Positions 41,525 through 50,432 of a stretch of 64,000 nucleotides of DNA are shown in pieces; position 1 is the first letter of the stretch; the number at the start of each line of letters is the position of its first letter. The notes under the pieces were generated by a model. It saw only the letters and a list, made by a program, of their open reading frames with translations, was not told the origin of the DNA and did not search any database. The DNA lies in NCBI RefSeq assembly GCF_003148685.1, contig NZ_QGGR01000034.1, forward strand, positions 40,283-104,282. Reading direction: 5' to 3'. The position numbers and the translations under genes were made by a program. Source of the DNA: Actinoplanes xinjiangensis (lineage in GTDB: Bacteria > Actinomycetota > Actinomycetes > Mycobacteriales > Micromonosporaceae).

Positions 41525-44500
41525 ATGCGCCACCCACGGGCAGAGTCCGGGCCAGCTCCCGTGGGCGGTGTCGCACCGGCCGCGGTGTGGCGGATGCGCC
41601 TCATCGCCGTCTGTCTCGGCTTGACCGCGCTGGCGTTTCTCCAGGACCCCGGCCAGATCGTCATCGATACCAAGGTCGACCTCGTGGTCGATCCGGCCGG
41701 GTGGCTGGGCCGGTCCCTGAGCATCTGGGACCCGAACGGAACCTTCGGGCAACTCCAGAACCAGGCGTACGGCTACCTCTGGCCGATGGGCGCCTTCTTC
41801 CTGGCGGGCAAGTCGATCGCGCTGCCCGCCTGGGTGATCCAGCGGCTCTGGTGGTCGATCGTCATGACGGTCGCCTGCACCGGCGTGGTGAAGCTGGCCG
41901 AGCGTCTCGGCATCGGTTCGCCGTGGACCCGCCTCCTCGCCGGCGTCGCCTTCGCGCTCTCCCCGCGGATGATCACCGAACTCGGCCCGATCTCCGTCGA
42001 GGCGTGGCCCAGCGCCGTCGCCCCCTGGGTGCTCATCCCCCTGGTCGGCCTGGCGCACGGCAGGCCGCTGGCCGGCGCGGTGACCCGCTCGGCGATCGCG
42101 GTGGCCTGCGCCGGTGGCGTCAACGCGACCGCCGTACTGGCCGTCGTGCCGCTCGCCGGCCTGTGGCTGCTCGGGCTGCGCCCGTTCAGCCTGCGCGTCA
42201 AGGCCCTGCTGGCCTGGGGTGTGGCGGTCGCCTGTGCCACCGCCTGGTGGCTGGGGCCACTGCTCGTGCTGGGCCGCTACAGCCCGCCGTTCCTGGACTA
42301 CATCGAGACCGCGAACGTGACGACGGCGCCGACCGACATGGTCTCGGTGCTGCGCGGTGCGTCGCACTGGCACGCCTACCTCTCCAGCTCGTTCGGGGCG
42401 CCGTGGACGGCCGCCTGGCGGATCGCCACGGAACAGGGCCTGATCCTGGCCACCCTGGTCGTCGCCGGCCTGGGTGTCGCCGGGCTGGCCCGCCGTGGCA
42501 TGCCGCACCGCTGGTTCCTGATCACCGGCCTGCTGTGCGGGCTAGCCCTCGTCGGTCTGGGCCATATCGGCAGCGTCTCCGGGCTCTTTCCGGAAAAGCA
42601 GCAGGCATTCCTGGACGCGGCCGGCGCCCCGCTGCGCAACGTGCACAAGTTCGACGTGGTGGTGCGCCTGCCGCTGATCCTCGGGATGGCCCACCTGCTG
42701 ACCCTGTTCAGCCGGGCCGCCGCCACCGTCCCCCGCCCGCGGCTCCGGCTCGCCCAGCTGCGGGCCGCCGGGATCGGCGGCATCGCCCTGATCGCGGTCG
42801 CCGGTGTCGCCGCACCGGCACTCGGCGGCGGACTGGCGGCCCAGGGCAGCTTCCAGGAGGTGCCCGGATACTGGCGGGAGGCGTCCGCCTGGCTCAACAA
42901 GAACCTGGACCAGGAGCACGTCCTCGTGGTTCCCGGCTCCCGTTTCCCCCGCTATCTGTGGGGCAGCCCGAGCGACGAGATCACCCAGCCGCTCCTGGAC
43001 AAGCGGTGGGGGGTGCGCAGCTCGATCCCGCTGACGCCGCCGGAGACGATCCGGGTGCTCGACACCATCGAGCAGACCCTCACCAGCGGTTCCGGCTCCG
43101 CCGGGCTGGCCGAGTACCTGCGCCGGTCCGGTGTGCGCTACCTGCTGCTCCGCTCGGATCTGGCGTACGGCCGATCCGGCGCCACCCAGCCGGTCATCGT
43201 CCGGCAGGCGCTGTCCCGATCACCCGGTCTGCGGCCGGTGCGGGCCTTCGGGCCGCACGTGGGCGGCGGCCGGCTACCGGGCATCTACATCGACAACGGG
43301 CTCGACGTCGAGATGCGCACCCTGGAGATCTGGGCCGTCGAGGAGGCGGCCGAGCCGGTGGTGGCGTACGACGCGGCCGGCCTGACCACCGTCGTCGGCG
43401 GACCGGAGTCGGTGCTGGCCGCCGCCAACGCGGGAGTGCTGCCGGAGGGTCCGACGGTGCTCGCCGGAGACCGGACCGACGCGACCCCGGACGGTCCGGC
43501 CATCGTGACCGACGGCCTGCGCCGCCGCGAGGTCGCCTTCGGCCTGTCCCACGACAGCGCCTCGGCCACCATGCAGGCGACCGACCAGGCCCTTCTGGGT
43601 GCTCCGGCCCGCGACTACCTGCCGGCCTGGGCCGAGGGCAACGAGACCGTCGCCGAGTACCGGGGCATCAGTTCGATCACCGCCTCCAGCGCCTTCTCCG
43701 ACGCCCAGCCGTTGAGCGGGGCCCGTCCCGCCTACCAGCCGTACGCCGCCATGGACGGCGACACCGGCACCTCCTGGCGGTCGGCACCCGGCACCATCGC
43801 CACCGACCAGTGGTTCGAGGTGCGGTTCAACGCCCCCCGGGTGATCAGCTCGGTGAGCCTCCGGTTCGACGAGGGCACCGACTCGATGCCGACCAGGGTC
43901 ACCGTGACCGCCGCCGGCCATCCGCCGGTCAGCCGCGCGGTCGACACGAAGATCACGACCACCGTCCCGCTGGGCCGCACCCTGCCCACCGACCGGATCC
44001 GGATCTCGTTCGACGAGGTACTAGACCGGCGGCTCGGTTTCGGCGGGGTCGGCATCACCGAACTGGCGTTCCCCGGGGTGAGCGCGGAACGGACCCTGCG
44101 GGTGCCCGCCACACCGATCGCCGGCACGGCGCCGACCATGGTGTTCACCGCGGCCCCGGCCGTGCCCGCGTGCTACTTCGGCGAGGACGGCCGGGTCGCC
44201 TGCAACGCCGACCTGGCCCGCGCCTCCGAGGACGGCACCGAGATCAACCGGGCCACCACCCAGCCTGTCGCCGCGGACTACGACGTGGCCGTCCGGGCCC
44301 GGCCCCGCCCCGGATCGGCGCTCAACGCGCTGCTCGACGCGGGCGGCAAGGCCTCGGTCACCCGCGGGATCCGCCCGACCGTCACCGCGTCCAGCATCGG
44401 CGTGCCGGAACCGGCCACCCGGCCCGGCGCGGTCGCCGACGGCGATCCCGGCACCGCCTGGCACGCCGCCGACGAGGACCGGGAGCCTTGGCTGCGCCTG

Positions 44501-45817
44501 GTCTGGCCGGCCCGGCGGGAGGTCTCCGGGGTCCGGCTGACCCTCACCCCGGGGACGGCCGCGGCCCAGCCGCTGAAGGTGACCGTGATCGGTACCGGTG
44601 ACATCCGGACCGGGTTCCTGAACGCCGACGGGATCCTCGCCTTCACGCCGCCGATGAACACCAGCGAACTCACCGTGCTGATCTCCGACTCGCTGCCGGC
44701 GGGCAGCTACGACCCGTACCGCAACTCGCAGCGCACGCTGCCCGTCGCCGTCAGCGAGCTCACCGCCCTGCCCGACCAGGAGCCCGTGCTGAACGCGGCG
44801 GCCGCCAAGGTCGACCTGGGCTGCGGCAGTGGACCGCGGATCTCCGTCGACGGGTCGATCCGGCAGACCTCACTGGTGGCCAGCCGGCGCGACCTGCTGC
44901 AGCTACGCGAGGTGGACGCACTCGTCTGCGGCACCGACGCCCGGAAGGCGCTGCCGATCGGCGCGGGCGAGGCCCACCTGGTGGCGACCGCGTCGGCCGT
45001 GGCCGTACCGGCGCAGGTGACCCTCACCCCGCGCGGCGCCACACCGGTCACCACCGGAACGCGGCAGGGGGTCGACCCGGTCAGCTATCCCACCGCGACG
45101 ACCTCGGTCAAGGTTCCGGTCCGGGTCGACGCGTGGAACGCCACCCTGCGGCGGCTGCATCTGGAGCCGTACGCCGGCCGGCGGGTCCTGGCGCTGCGGG
45201 AGAACGCCAACCTGGGCTGGTCCGCGACCATCGGCGGCGAGGAACTGCCGGTCGTCAAGGTGGACGGCTGGCAGCAGGCGTGGCTGGTGCCGGAGGGCGC
45301 GTCCGGCGAGGTGGTGCTCCGGTTCGGGCCGGACCGGATCTACACCACGGCGATCAGCGGCGGTGCGCTGCTGCTCACCGGGGTCGCGGTGGTGGCGGTG
45401 CTGGCCGGCTCCAGCCGTCTGCCCGGTTCCCGCGGGCCGGCCGCGACCGCCCCGGCCGGTGTCCGCGGCCGCCGGCACCTGCTCGTGCCGGCGCTGTTCG
45501 GCGGCATCGCGCTGCTGCTGGCCGGTGGCAGCGCGGCCGTCGGCCTGACGCTGATCATGGCGGCCGCCATCCTGGTCCTGCGGGCGCTGCGGCCGTACTT
45601 CGGAACGTACGACCGCAGGCGGCTCAGCCGGCTCAGCCTGCTCGCCGACTGGTTGCTGCCGGTGGTGTTCTTCGCGCTCGCCGCCTGGCTGTCGATGCGC
45701 ATCGGCGGGCACACCGCTGCGCTGCCTCAGCTGACCGCGCTGGCCTGCGCGGTCCTGCTCTGGCTCTCGGTGCTGCCCGGCCGGGGCGTCCGCGGCCAGC
45801 GCTGGCTGAAGCGCTGA
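41525..45817 (+). CDS. aftD: AftD-like alpha-(1->3)-arabinofuranosyltransferase (DUF3367)
   Basis: A 1,430-residue GT-C membrane enzyme, the usual AftD length (about 1,400). The N-terminal half (about residues 25-450) has about ten to eleven helices. The catalytic Asp pair is expected in the first exported loop, and the DTKVDLVVDPAGWLGRSLSIWDP segment after the first helix matches the family. The exported half contains at least two F5/8 type C-like modules (about 715-835 and 955-1050), seen from MDGDTGTSWRSAPG and VADGDPGTAWHAADED. Final helices lie at about 1,285-1,420. AftD adds branching arabinofuranose in mycobacterial arabinogalactan/lipoarabinomannan using decaprenyl-phosphoarabinose. 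Here it would modify another arabinan-like glycan. ATG 41525 has GGGAGAAAA upstream. Confidence 0.9.
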   Translation: MRHPRAESGPAPVGGVAPAAVWRMRLIAVCLGLTALAFLQDPGQIVIDTKVDLVVDPAGWLGRSLSIWDPNGTFGQLQNQAYGYLWPMGAFFLAGKSIALPAWVIQRLWWSIVMTVACTGVVKLAERLGIGSPWTRLLAGVAFALSPRMITELGPISVEAWPSAVAPWVLIPLVGLAHGRPLAGAVTRSAIAVACAGGVNATAVLAVVPLAGLWLLGLRPFSLRVKALLAWGVAVACATAWWLGPLLVLGRYSPPFLDYIETANVTTAPTDMVSVLRGASHWHAYLSSSFGAPWTAAWRIATEQGLILATLVVAGLGVAGLARRGMPHRWFLITGLLCGLALVGLGHIGSVSGLFPEKQQAFLDAAGAPLRNVHKFDVVVRLPLILGMAHLLTLFSRAAATVPRPRLRLAQLRAAGIGGIALIAVAGVAAPALGGGLAAQGSFQEVPGYWREASAWLNKNLDQEHVLVVPGSRFPRYLWGSPSDEITQPLLDKRWGVRSSIPLTPPETIRVLDTIEQTLTSGSGSAGLAEYLRRSGVRYLLLRSDLAYGRSGATQPVIVRQALSRSPGLRPVRAFGPHVGGGRLPGIYIDNGLDVEMRTLEIWAVEEAAEPVVAYDAAGLTTVVGGPESVLAAANAGVLPEGPTVLAGDRTDATPDGPAIVTDGLRRREVAFGLSHDSASATMQATDQALLGAPARDYLPAWAEGNETVAEYRGISSITASSAFSDAQPLSGARPAYQPYAAMDGDTGTSWRSAPGTIATDQWFEVRFNAPRVISSVSLRFDEGTDSMPTRVTVTAAGHPPVSRAVDTKITTTVPLGRTLPTDRIRISFDEVLDRRLGFGGVGITELAFPGVSAERTLRVPATPIAGTAPTMVFTAAPAVPACYFGEDGRVACNADLARASEDGTEINRATTQPVAADYDVAVRARPRPGSALNALLDAGGKASVTRGIRPTVTASSIGVPEPATRPGAVADGDPGTAWHAADEDREPWLRLVWPARREVSGVRLTLTPGTAAAQPLKVTVIGTGDIRTGFLNADGILAFTPPMNTSELTVLISDSLPAGSYDPYRNSQRTLPVAVSELTALPDQEPVLNAAAAKVDLGCGSGPRISVDGSIRQTSLVASRRDLLQLREVDALVCGTDARKALPIGAGEAHLVATASAVAVPAQVTLTPRGATPVTTGTRQGVDPVSYPTATTSVKVPVRVDAWNATLRRLHLEPYAGRRVLALRENANLGWSATIGGEELPVVKVDGWQQAWLVPEGASGEVVLRFGPDRIYTTAISGGALLLTGVAVVAVLAGSSRLPGSRGPAATAPAGVRGRRHLLVPALFGGIALLLAGGSAAVGLTLIMAAAILVLRALRPYFGTYDRRRLSRLSLLADWLLPVVFFALAAWLSMRIGGHTAALPQLTALACAVLLWLSVLPGRGVRGQRWLKR

Positions 45818-46926
45818 CAGGGGCTCTCGATCAGGTAGTAGCAGACGGCGGCGAGCACCAGCCCGCCGCCGAGGGTGATGACGAAGGTCCAGAGGAAGGA
45901 ACCCGAGAATTCGGGCCGGCCGGTGACCCAGTAGATCGACTCGATCACGAAGGGATGCCACAGGAACAGGCCGTAGGAGACCGCACCGAGCCACTTGACC
46001 GTGCCGCCGCCGAGCGCCAGCTTCGTCCTGGTCTCCGGGCCGAAGGCGAGCGGTACCACGATCAGGACCGCGAGCAGCGTGTAGAGAACCAGCTTGGCGG
46101 CGAACTCACCGGCGGTCGGCTCCTCCAGGCCGTTCGGCCCGCCGACCGGGGTGGTGGAGATGGCGAAGACCGCCACGGCCGCCGCCCAGCAGGCCAGCGG
46201 GGCCGCGGCCATGGCGTCCAGGAAGCCCCAGCGCGGCATCCGGCCGTCGCGCAGCCCGACGTGCACGGCGGCGAGCAGCATGCCGGCGCCGAACCACAGG
46301 GCATAGGCGGGCAGCCACATCGTGTGCGGCGTCGGGGTGAGCACCCCACCGGCGATCAGGCCGACCCAGGCGGCCGTGATCAGCACCGAGACGCCCACGA
46401 TCGTCCACGGACGGCCGGACCGGTGGCGACCGGACATCAGGAACGTCGCGAACACCGGGAGCAGCAGGTAGAAGACCACCTCGGTGGCGAGGCTCCAGGT
46501 CTGGCTCAGGCCGTGCTTGAGATTTCCGGCCTCGTAGATCTGGGTGAACGTGAGGTGCCGGATCCAGTCGGCGTTGGTGACGTCCGCGTTGCGGGGCAGG
46601 ACGAACAGGCAGACCACCACGGCCACCCAGTAGGCCGGCAGGATACGCATGGCCCGGCGCCAGAGATATCTGGCCGGGTCCGGAGCTGCCTTCCCGGTCG
46701 CTTTCGCATGGACCCACGGACGGAACAGCAGGAAGCCGGAGAGCACGAAGAACACCGCCACACCGGCGTCCAGGCGGGAGAGCCAGCCGGCCCAGTCACC
46801 GCCGGAGGTGTTCACGCCGGTCGCGAAACCGACATGATGTCCGACGACGGCCACCGAGCCGATCACGCGGACTGCGTCGAGGGCCGGGACGCGGTGCAGG
46901 GTGGGCGTTGAAATCGGTGCAGACAT
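45727..46926 (-). CDS. Acyltransferase 3-family membrane protein (OafA-like)
   Basis: A 399-residue membrane acyltransferase with about ten helices. The N-terminal signature is present: RVPALDAVRVIGSVAVVGHH (about residues 12-31, with the catalytic His) and a GVAVFFVLSGFLLFRPW block. These enzymes O-acylate extracellular polysaccharides or glycolipids using acyl-CoA or similar donors. The C-terminal tail (about 370-399) is Ser/Arg rich; its last 30 codons overlap the end of the AftD gene (91 bp) on the other strand. ATG 46926 lacks a strong ribosome site. It probably decorates the glycan made by its neighbours. Confidence 0.88.
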   Translation of the reverse strand: MSAPISTPTLHRVPALDAVRVIGSVAVVGHHVGFATGVNTSGGDWAGWLSRLDAGVAVFFVLSGFLLFRPWVHAKATGKAAPDPARYLWRRAMRILPAYWVAVVVCLFVLPRNADVTNADWIRHLTFTQIYEAGNLKHGLSQTWSLATEVVFYLLLPVFATFLMSGRHRSGRPWTIVGVSVLITAAWVGLIAGGVLTPTPHTMWLPAYALWFGAGMLLAAVHVGLRDGRMPRWGFLDAMAAAPLACWAAAVAVFAISTTPVGGPNGLEEPTAGEFAAKLVLYTLLAVLIVVPLAFGPETRTKLALGGGTVKWLGAVSYGLFLWHPFVIESIYWVTGRPEFSGSFLWTFVITLGGGLVLAAVCYYLIESPCQRFSQRWPRTPRPGSTESQSRTAQASAVS

Positions 46927-47036
46927 GTGCCGTCCAAGGGTTCCGTAACCATGTAACCGACGAGTAACCTCCGGTCATTATCGGCGACGGGCTCACTCTT
47001 AAGGGATAGCAGTCGGCCGTCTGAATGGGAGGATCA

Positions 47037-48143
47037 GTGAAAGCTCGTCTGGGTGCCGTGCTGTTCGGCATCGGCTTCTTCGCGGTGGTGCTGGCCGCGG
47101 GGGTGGCGTTCTACGTGGCGCCGTCGGCGGCCCGGCTGCCCTATGACCTCCGATCGTGCGCGCCGGGGGTCACCGAGGACTGCTTGAAGCCGAGCGTGGC
47201 CGAAGCGAAGAACGCACGCTTCCTCTTCACCGAGGGTGGCGAAACCCCGATCGTCAAGATCGAGACGGGTACGCTCCAGTCGACCACGGAGATCAATACT
47301 CTGATGGACACCACCGACCTGGAGCTCGAAAGCGGAACGATCGACGACAATACGGTCATCTGGCGCGCCAATGGCACCGTGAAGTGGGTCGAGCAGGGCA
47401 AGGACATCAACAAGTACCAGGCGCGGCTGGCCCTGGACCGGAAGACCGCGGGCGCGGTCGAGTGGCCCGGTCAGGAACTCGAGGACGTGGCGAAGCCCGC
47501 GACCCCCGCCAAGGTGTCCTTCACCGGTCAGCTCTACAAGTTCCCGTTCGGGACCGAGCAGACGACCTACCAGTACTTCGACCGGGACCTGAAGAAGGCG
47601 CTCCCGATCGAATACAAGGGCACCGAGGACATCCAGGGCCTGGAGACCTACAAGTTCGAGCAGGTCATCCCGACGACGCCGCTGGCGTTCTCGGAGGACC
47701 GGATCAAGTCGCTGCTCAGCGCGTTCGCGACCCCGGACGCCACCAGCGGCCAGGTCACCTACGCCAACACCCGCACCATCTGGGTGGAGCCGGTCAGCGG
47801 CACCTTCGTCAAGGTCCAGGAGCAGCAGAGCAAGAAGCTGGTCCCGAACGTCGGGCAGCCCACCGATCTGCTCGACGCCGTGTTCGCGTACACCGACCAG
47901 ACCGTCACCAACAGCGTCGAGTCGGCGGGTGCCAACAAGTCGCAGGTTCTGCTGATCAGCCGCTACCTGCCGATCGGTGCCGCGGTGCTCGGCGCGCTCC
48001 TGCTGATCGCCGGTCTGTGGATGGTCACCACCGGCCGCCGGGCCGTGCCGGCGAAGCACGCGGCGGGCGGTAAGCACGAGGAGATCACCGAGCCGGTCAC
48101 CCAGGTCGGCGCGGACAGCGAGAGCAGCAAGTCAACGAGCTGA
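47037..48143 (+). CDS. DUF3068 / PorA-family envelope protein
   Basis: A 368-residue protein. The N-terminal membrane helix is GAVLFGIGFFAVVLAAGVAFYVAP (about residues 5-28). A long extracellular region follows, with one likely disulfide pair (SCAPGVTEDC, about 40-49) and repeated beta strands (about 60-300). Near the C-terminus is a second helix, YLPIGAAVLGALLLIAGLWMV (about 305-325), and a charged tail. This is the DUF3068 architecture, annotated in some actinobacteria as PorA family; in Corynebacteriales PorA-type proteins belong to the envelope. GTG 47037 is chosen because GGGAGG stands four bases upstream; an ATG 12 bp earlier is possible. It is followed by the strongest terminator in the window. 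Confidence 0.87.
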   Translation: MKARLGAVLFGIGFFAVVLAAGVAFYVAPSAARLPYDLRSCAPGVTEDCLKPSVAEAKNARFLFTEGGETPIVKIETGTLQSTTEINTLMDTTDLELESGTIDDNTVIWRANGTVKWVEQGKDINKYQARLALDRKTAGAVEWPGQELEDVAKPATPAKVSFTGQLYKFPFGTEQTTYQYFDRDLKKALPIEYKGTEDIQGLETYKFEQVIPTTPLAFSEDRIKSLLSAFATPDATSGQVTYANTRTIWVEPVSGTFVKVQEQQSKKLVPNVGQPTDLLDAVFAYTDQTVTNSVESAGANKSQVLLISRYLPIGAAVLGALLLIAGLWMVTTGRRAVPAKHAAGGKHEEITEPVTQVGADSESSKSTS

Positions 48144-48161
48144 CCGCTTCGGTTCCAGCTG

Positions 48162-48201
48162 AAAGGCCCGCATTCCCCATCACTGGGAATGCGGGCCTTT
48201 T
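48162..48201 (+). terminator. Strong rho-independent terminator after the DUF3068 gene
   Basis: A perfect 16-bp stem (AAAGGCCCGCATTCCC with its complement at 48185-48200), a 7-nt loop and a run of four T. It ends transcription 19 bp after the DUF3068 stop. Confidence 0.95.
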
Positions 48202-48416
48202 GCCATGGCCGGCCAGGTCGCGTTCGTCCATCGCCGCCGGTCGTACGGCCGACGGCCGCTGTCCCATTCGGACACCTACGAACAAGTGCCGGTACCTTCT
48301 CTCCACAAACGAGTCCGGCGGATCGGCGGCTGACCGTCCGACGTGTCTCTGGCACCATCCGAACGGCCACTGACTCGGGTCACTACTGGTCATCGAGGTG
48401 TGGCACTCTATCGATC

Positions 48417-50300
48417 ATGTCCAAGCCAGAGCCCCGAGTGGCTGAACGTTCCACCGAGGAACCGGTGTCGGAGGAACCCGGCCGACTCGCCCGCTGGGCG
48501 AAGGCGGATCCGGTCCGGGCGGTGGCGATCGCACTGATCGTGGCGTCGGTGGCATGGCGGGCGGCCATCGCCGACCGGGGCTGGTTCTCCCAGGACGAGT
48601 TCGTGATCGCCAACCGGGCGATCGACACCGGACTGACCCCCGACTTCCTGCTCGGTGTCTTCAACGACCACCTGATGCCGGGCGGTCTGCTGGTGGCCTG
48701 GCTGCTCGTACGGGTCGACGGCTTCGAGGGGTGGCCCTGGCTGCTGCTGCTCGTCGTCGGGCAGGCCGCGGTCAGTGTGGCCTTCTACCGGCTGTTGCGT
48801 TCCCTGCTGCGCCCGGGATGGGCGCTGCTCGTTCCCCTGTGCATGTTCCTTTTCAGCCCGCTGACCCTGGAGGTCAGTTCGCTGTGGATGGTCGGCCTGC
48901 TGATGCTGCCGGTGCAGCTGGCCATGGTCGTCGCCCTCGGGGCGCAGGTGCGGTATGCGCGTACCGGTCGTCATCGCCACGCGATCACCCTGGTGCTGGC
49001 GGTGCTGTTCGGCCTGGCCTTCGACACCAAGGCACTGCTGATCATTCCGCTGGTGTTCCTGTTCGCGGTCTTCCTGCTGAGCACCGGGCGCACGTTCGCG
49101 AGCATCTGGTCGGCGATCCGCCGGTTCTGGGTCGGCTGGCTGGCACTGGCCGCGGTCACGGCCGCCTACGTTCCGTACTACATGTCGCTGCCCCGGCCGC
49201 AGTTGCAGCAGCCCGGCTCGCCCAGCGGCGTGGTCACCTTCGTGGTGGACCTCATCGGGACCACCCTCGTGCCCGGGCTGCTCGGCGGCCCCTGGGTCTG
49301 GGAGTACGCCGGCGACGGCCCGCCCCTGGTCGCCACGCCCGACCTGGGCATCTGGCTGGCCTGGGCGGCGTTGCTGACCCTGGTCGTGGTGACCGTGCGG
49401 AGCCGCCGGACAGCGAGCCGGGCCTGGTTGCTCCTGTTCACATACGTCGCCATGGTCACCACCCTGTTCGTGGTGACCCGTCTCGGCGGTGCGCTCGGCA
49501 CCCTGGGCGCCCTGGTCCCGCGGTACGTGGCGGAGGCGGTGGTGGTCGCGGCGCTGTGTGTGGGCGTCGCCCTGCTGGGGCTGCGCGACCGGGCGGAGAA
49601 GGACACGGCGGTGTGGGCGGTGCCGCCGGCGCTGCGGGAACCGGGCGCCTACGCGGTGGGGCTGGTCGCCGCGGTGATCGCCGCGGTGACGGTGTCGATG
49701 GGCACGCTGACCAGCATCGCCCGGTTCAACGACAACTGGCAGACGAAACACGCGAAGGCCTATCTGGACACGACGCAGGCCGAACTCGCCACCATGGTGC
49801 CCGGCACCGACCTGGTCGAGGACACCGTGCCGTACCAGGTGGTCGCCGGCTACTTCTATCCGGACAATCTCCAGTCGCACTTCTTCCGCGCGGCGCCGCT
49901 CCGGCCGACCTTCGTGACCGAGACCGAGGCACCGTCGATGTTCGACGAGACCGGACGGATCCGGCCGGCGACGGTGCAGGGCATCGACATCCTCCCGGGC
50001 CCCGACGACGGCTGCGGCCACCAGGCCGGATTCGGCACCGCCGCCCGGATCCCGTTGCGGGCCCCCGCCGCCGACTGGCCGTGGTGGGTCTACGTCGGAT
50101 ACCTGAGTTCGGGCGACTCGACGGTGACGTTCCGGCTGGGCGAGGGGTCACACCGGTTCGAGGTGCGCCGCGGGCTCAACCAGATCTACTTCCGGGTGCA
50201 GGGCGCGGGCGACGCGGTGCAGCTCACCGTCCACGATCCCGCGGTACGGCTGTGCACCCGGGACATCACCGTCGGAAGGATCATGCCCACGACGTCGTGA
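48417..50300 (+). CDS. Polytopic membrane protein, probable GT-C glycosyltransferase
   Basis: A 627-residue membrane protein with about ten to twelve helices between residues 40 and 430, and a large exported C-terminal domain (about 440-627). The first exported loop contains a pair of acids in DRGWFSQDEFVIANRAIDTG (about 49-68), the place where GT-C enzymes bind metal and the phospho-polyprenol donor. The C-terminal domain ends with strands VTFRLGEGSHRFEVRRGL and a Cys (RLCTRDITVG). It is likely a mannosyl- or arabinosyl-type transferase acting on the same envelope glycan; the exact sugar is unknown. ATG 48417 lacks a strong ribosome site. The terminator upstream means its own promoter lies in 48202-48416. 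Confidence 0.82.
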   Translation: MSKPEPRVAERSTEEPVSEEPGRLARWAKADPVRAVAIALIVASVAWRAAIADRGWFSQDEFVIANRAIDTGLTPDFLLGVFNDHLMPGGLLVAWLLVRVDGFEGWPWLLLLVVGQAAVSVAFYRLLRSLLRPGWALLVPLCMFLFSPLTLEVSSLWMVGLLMLPVQLAMVVALGAQVRYARTGRHRHAITLVLAVLFGLAFDTKALLIIPLVFLFAVFLLSTGRTFASIWSAIRRFWVGWLALAAVTAAYVPYYMSLPRPQLQQPGSPSGVVTFVVDLIGTTLVPGLLGGPWVWEYAGDGPPLVATPDLGIWLAWAALLTLVVVTVRSRRTASRAWLLLFTYVAMVTTLFVVTRLGGALGTLGALVPRYVAEAVVVAALCVGVALLGLRDRAEKDTAVWAVPPALREPGAYAVGLVAAVIAAVTVSMGTLTSIARFNDNWQTKHAKAYLDTTQAELATMVPGTDLVEDTVPYQVVAGYFYPDNLQSHFFRAAPLRPTFVTETEAPSMFDETGRIRPATVQGIDILPGPDDGCGHQAGFGTAARIPLRAPAADWPWWVYVGYLSSGDSTVTFRLGEGSHRFEVRRGLNQIYFRVQGAGDAVQLTVHDPAVRLCTRDITVGRIMPTTS

Positions 50301-50432
50301 GCGGCCCGCCCACGTACTCAACGGCATCCGGCGCGGGCGGTTTCGGACTGTTCCCGCGACGGTTTAGACCATCCATCCGATCGTGTACCACGATGTCGCA
50401 ATGATCCAGGTATCTGACTACCTTCAGCGACC

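Noticed and set aside
41974..42350. Possible alternative short glycosyltransferase frame inside the AftD gene
   Set aside because: The AftD frame is continuous with consistent membrane helices across this part; the other frames are shadows.
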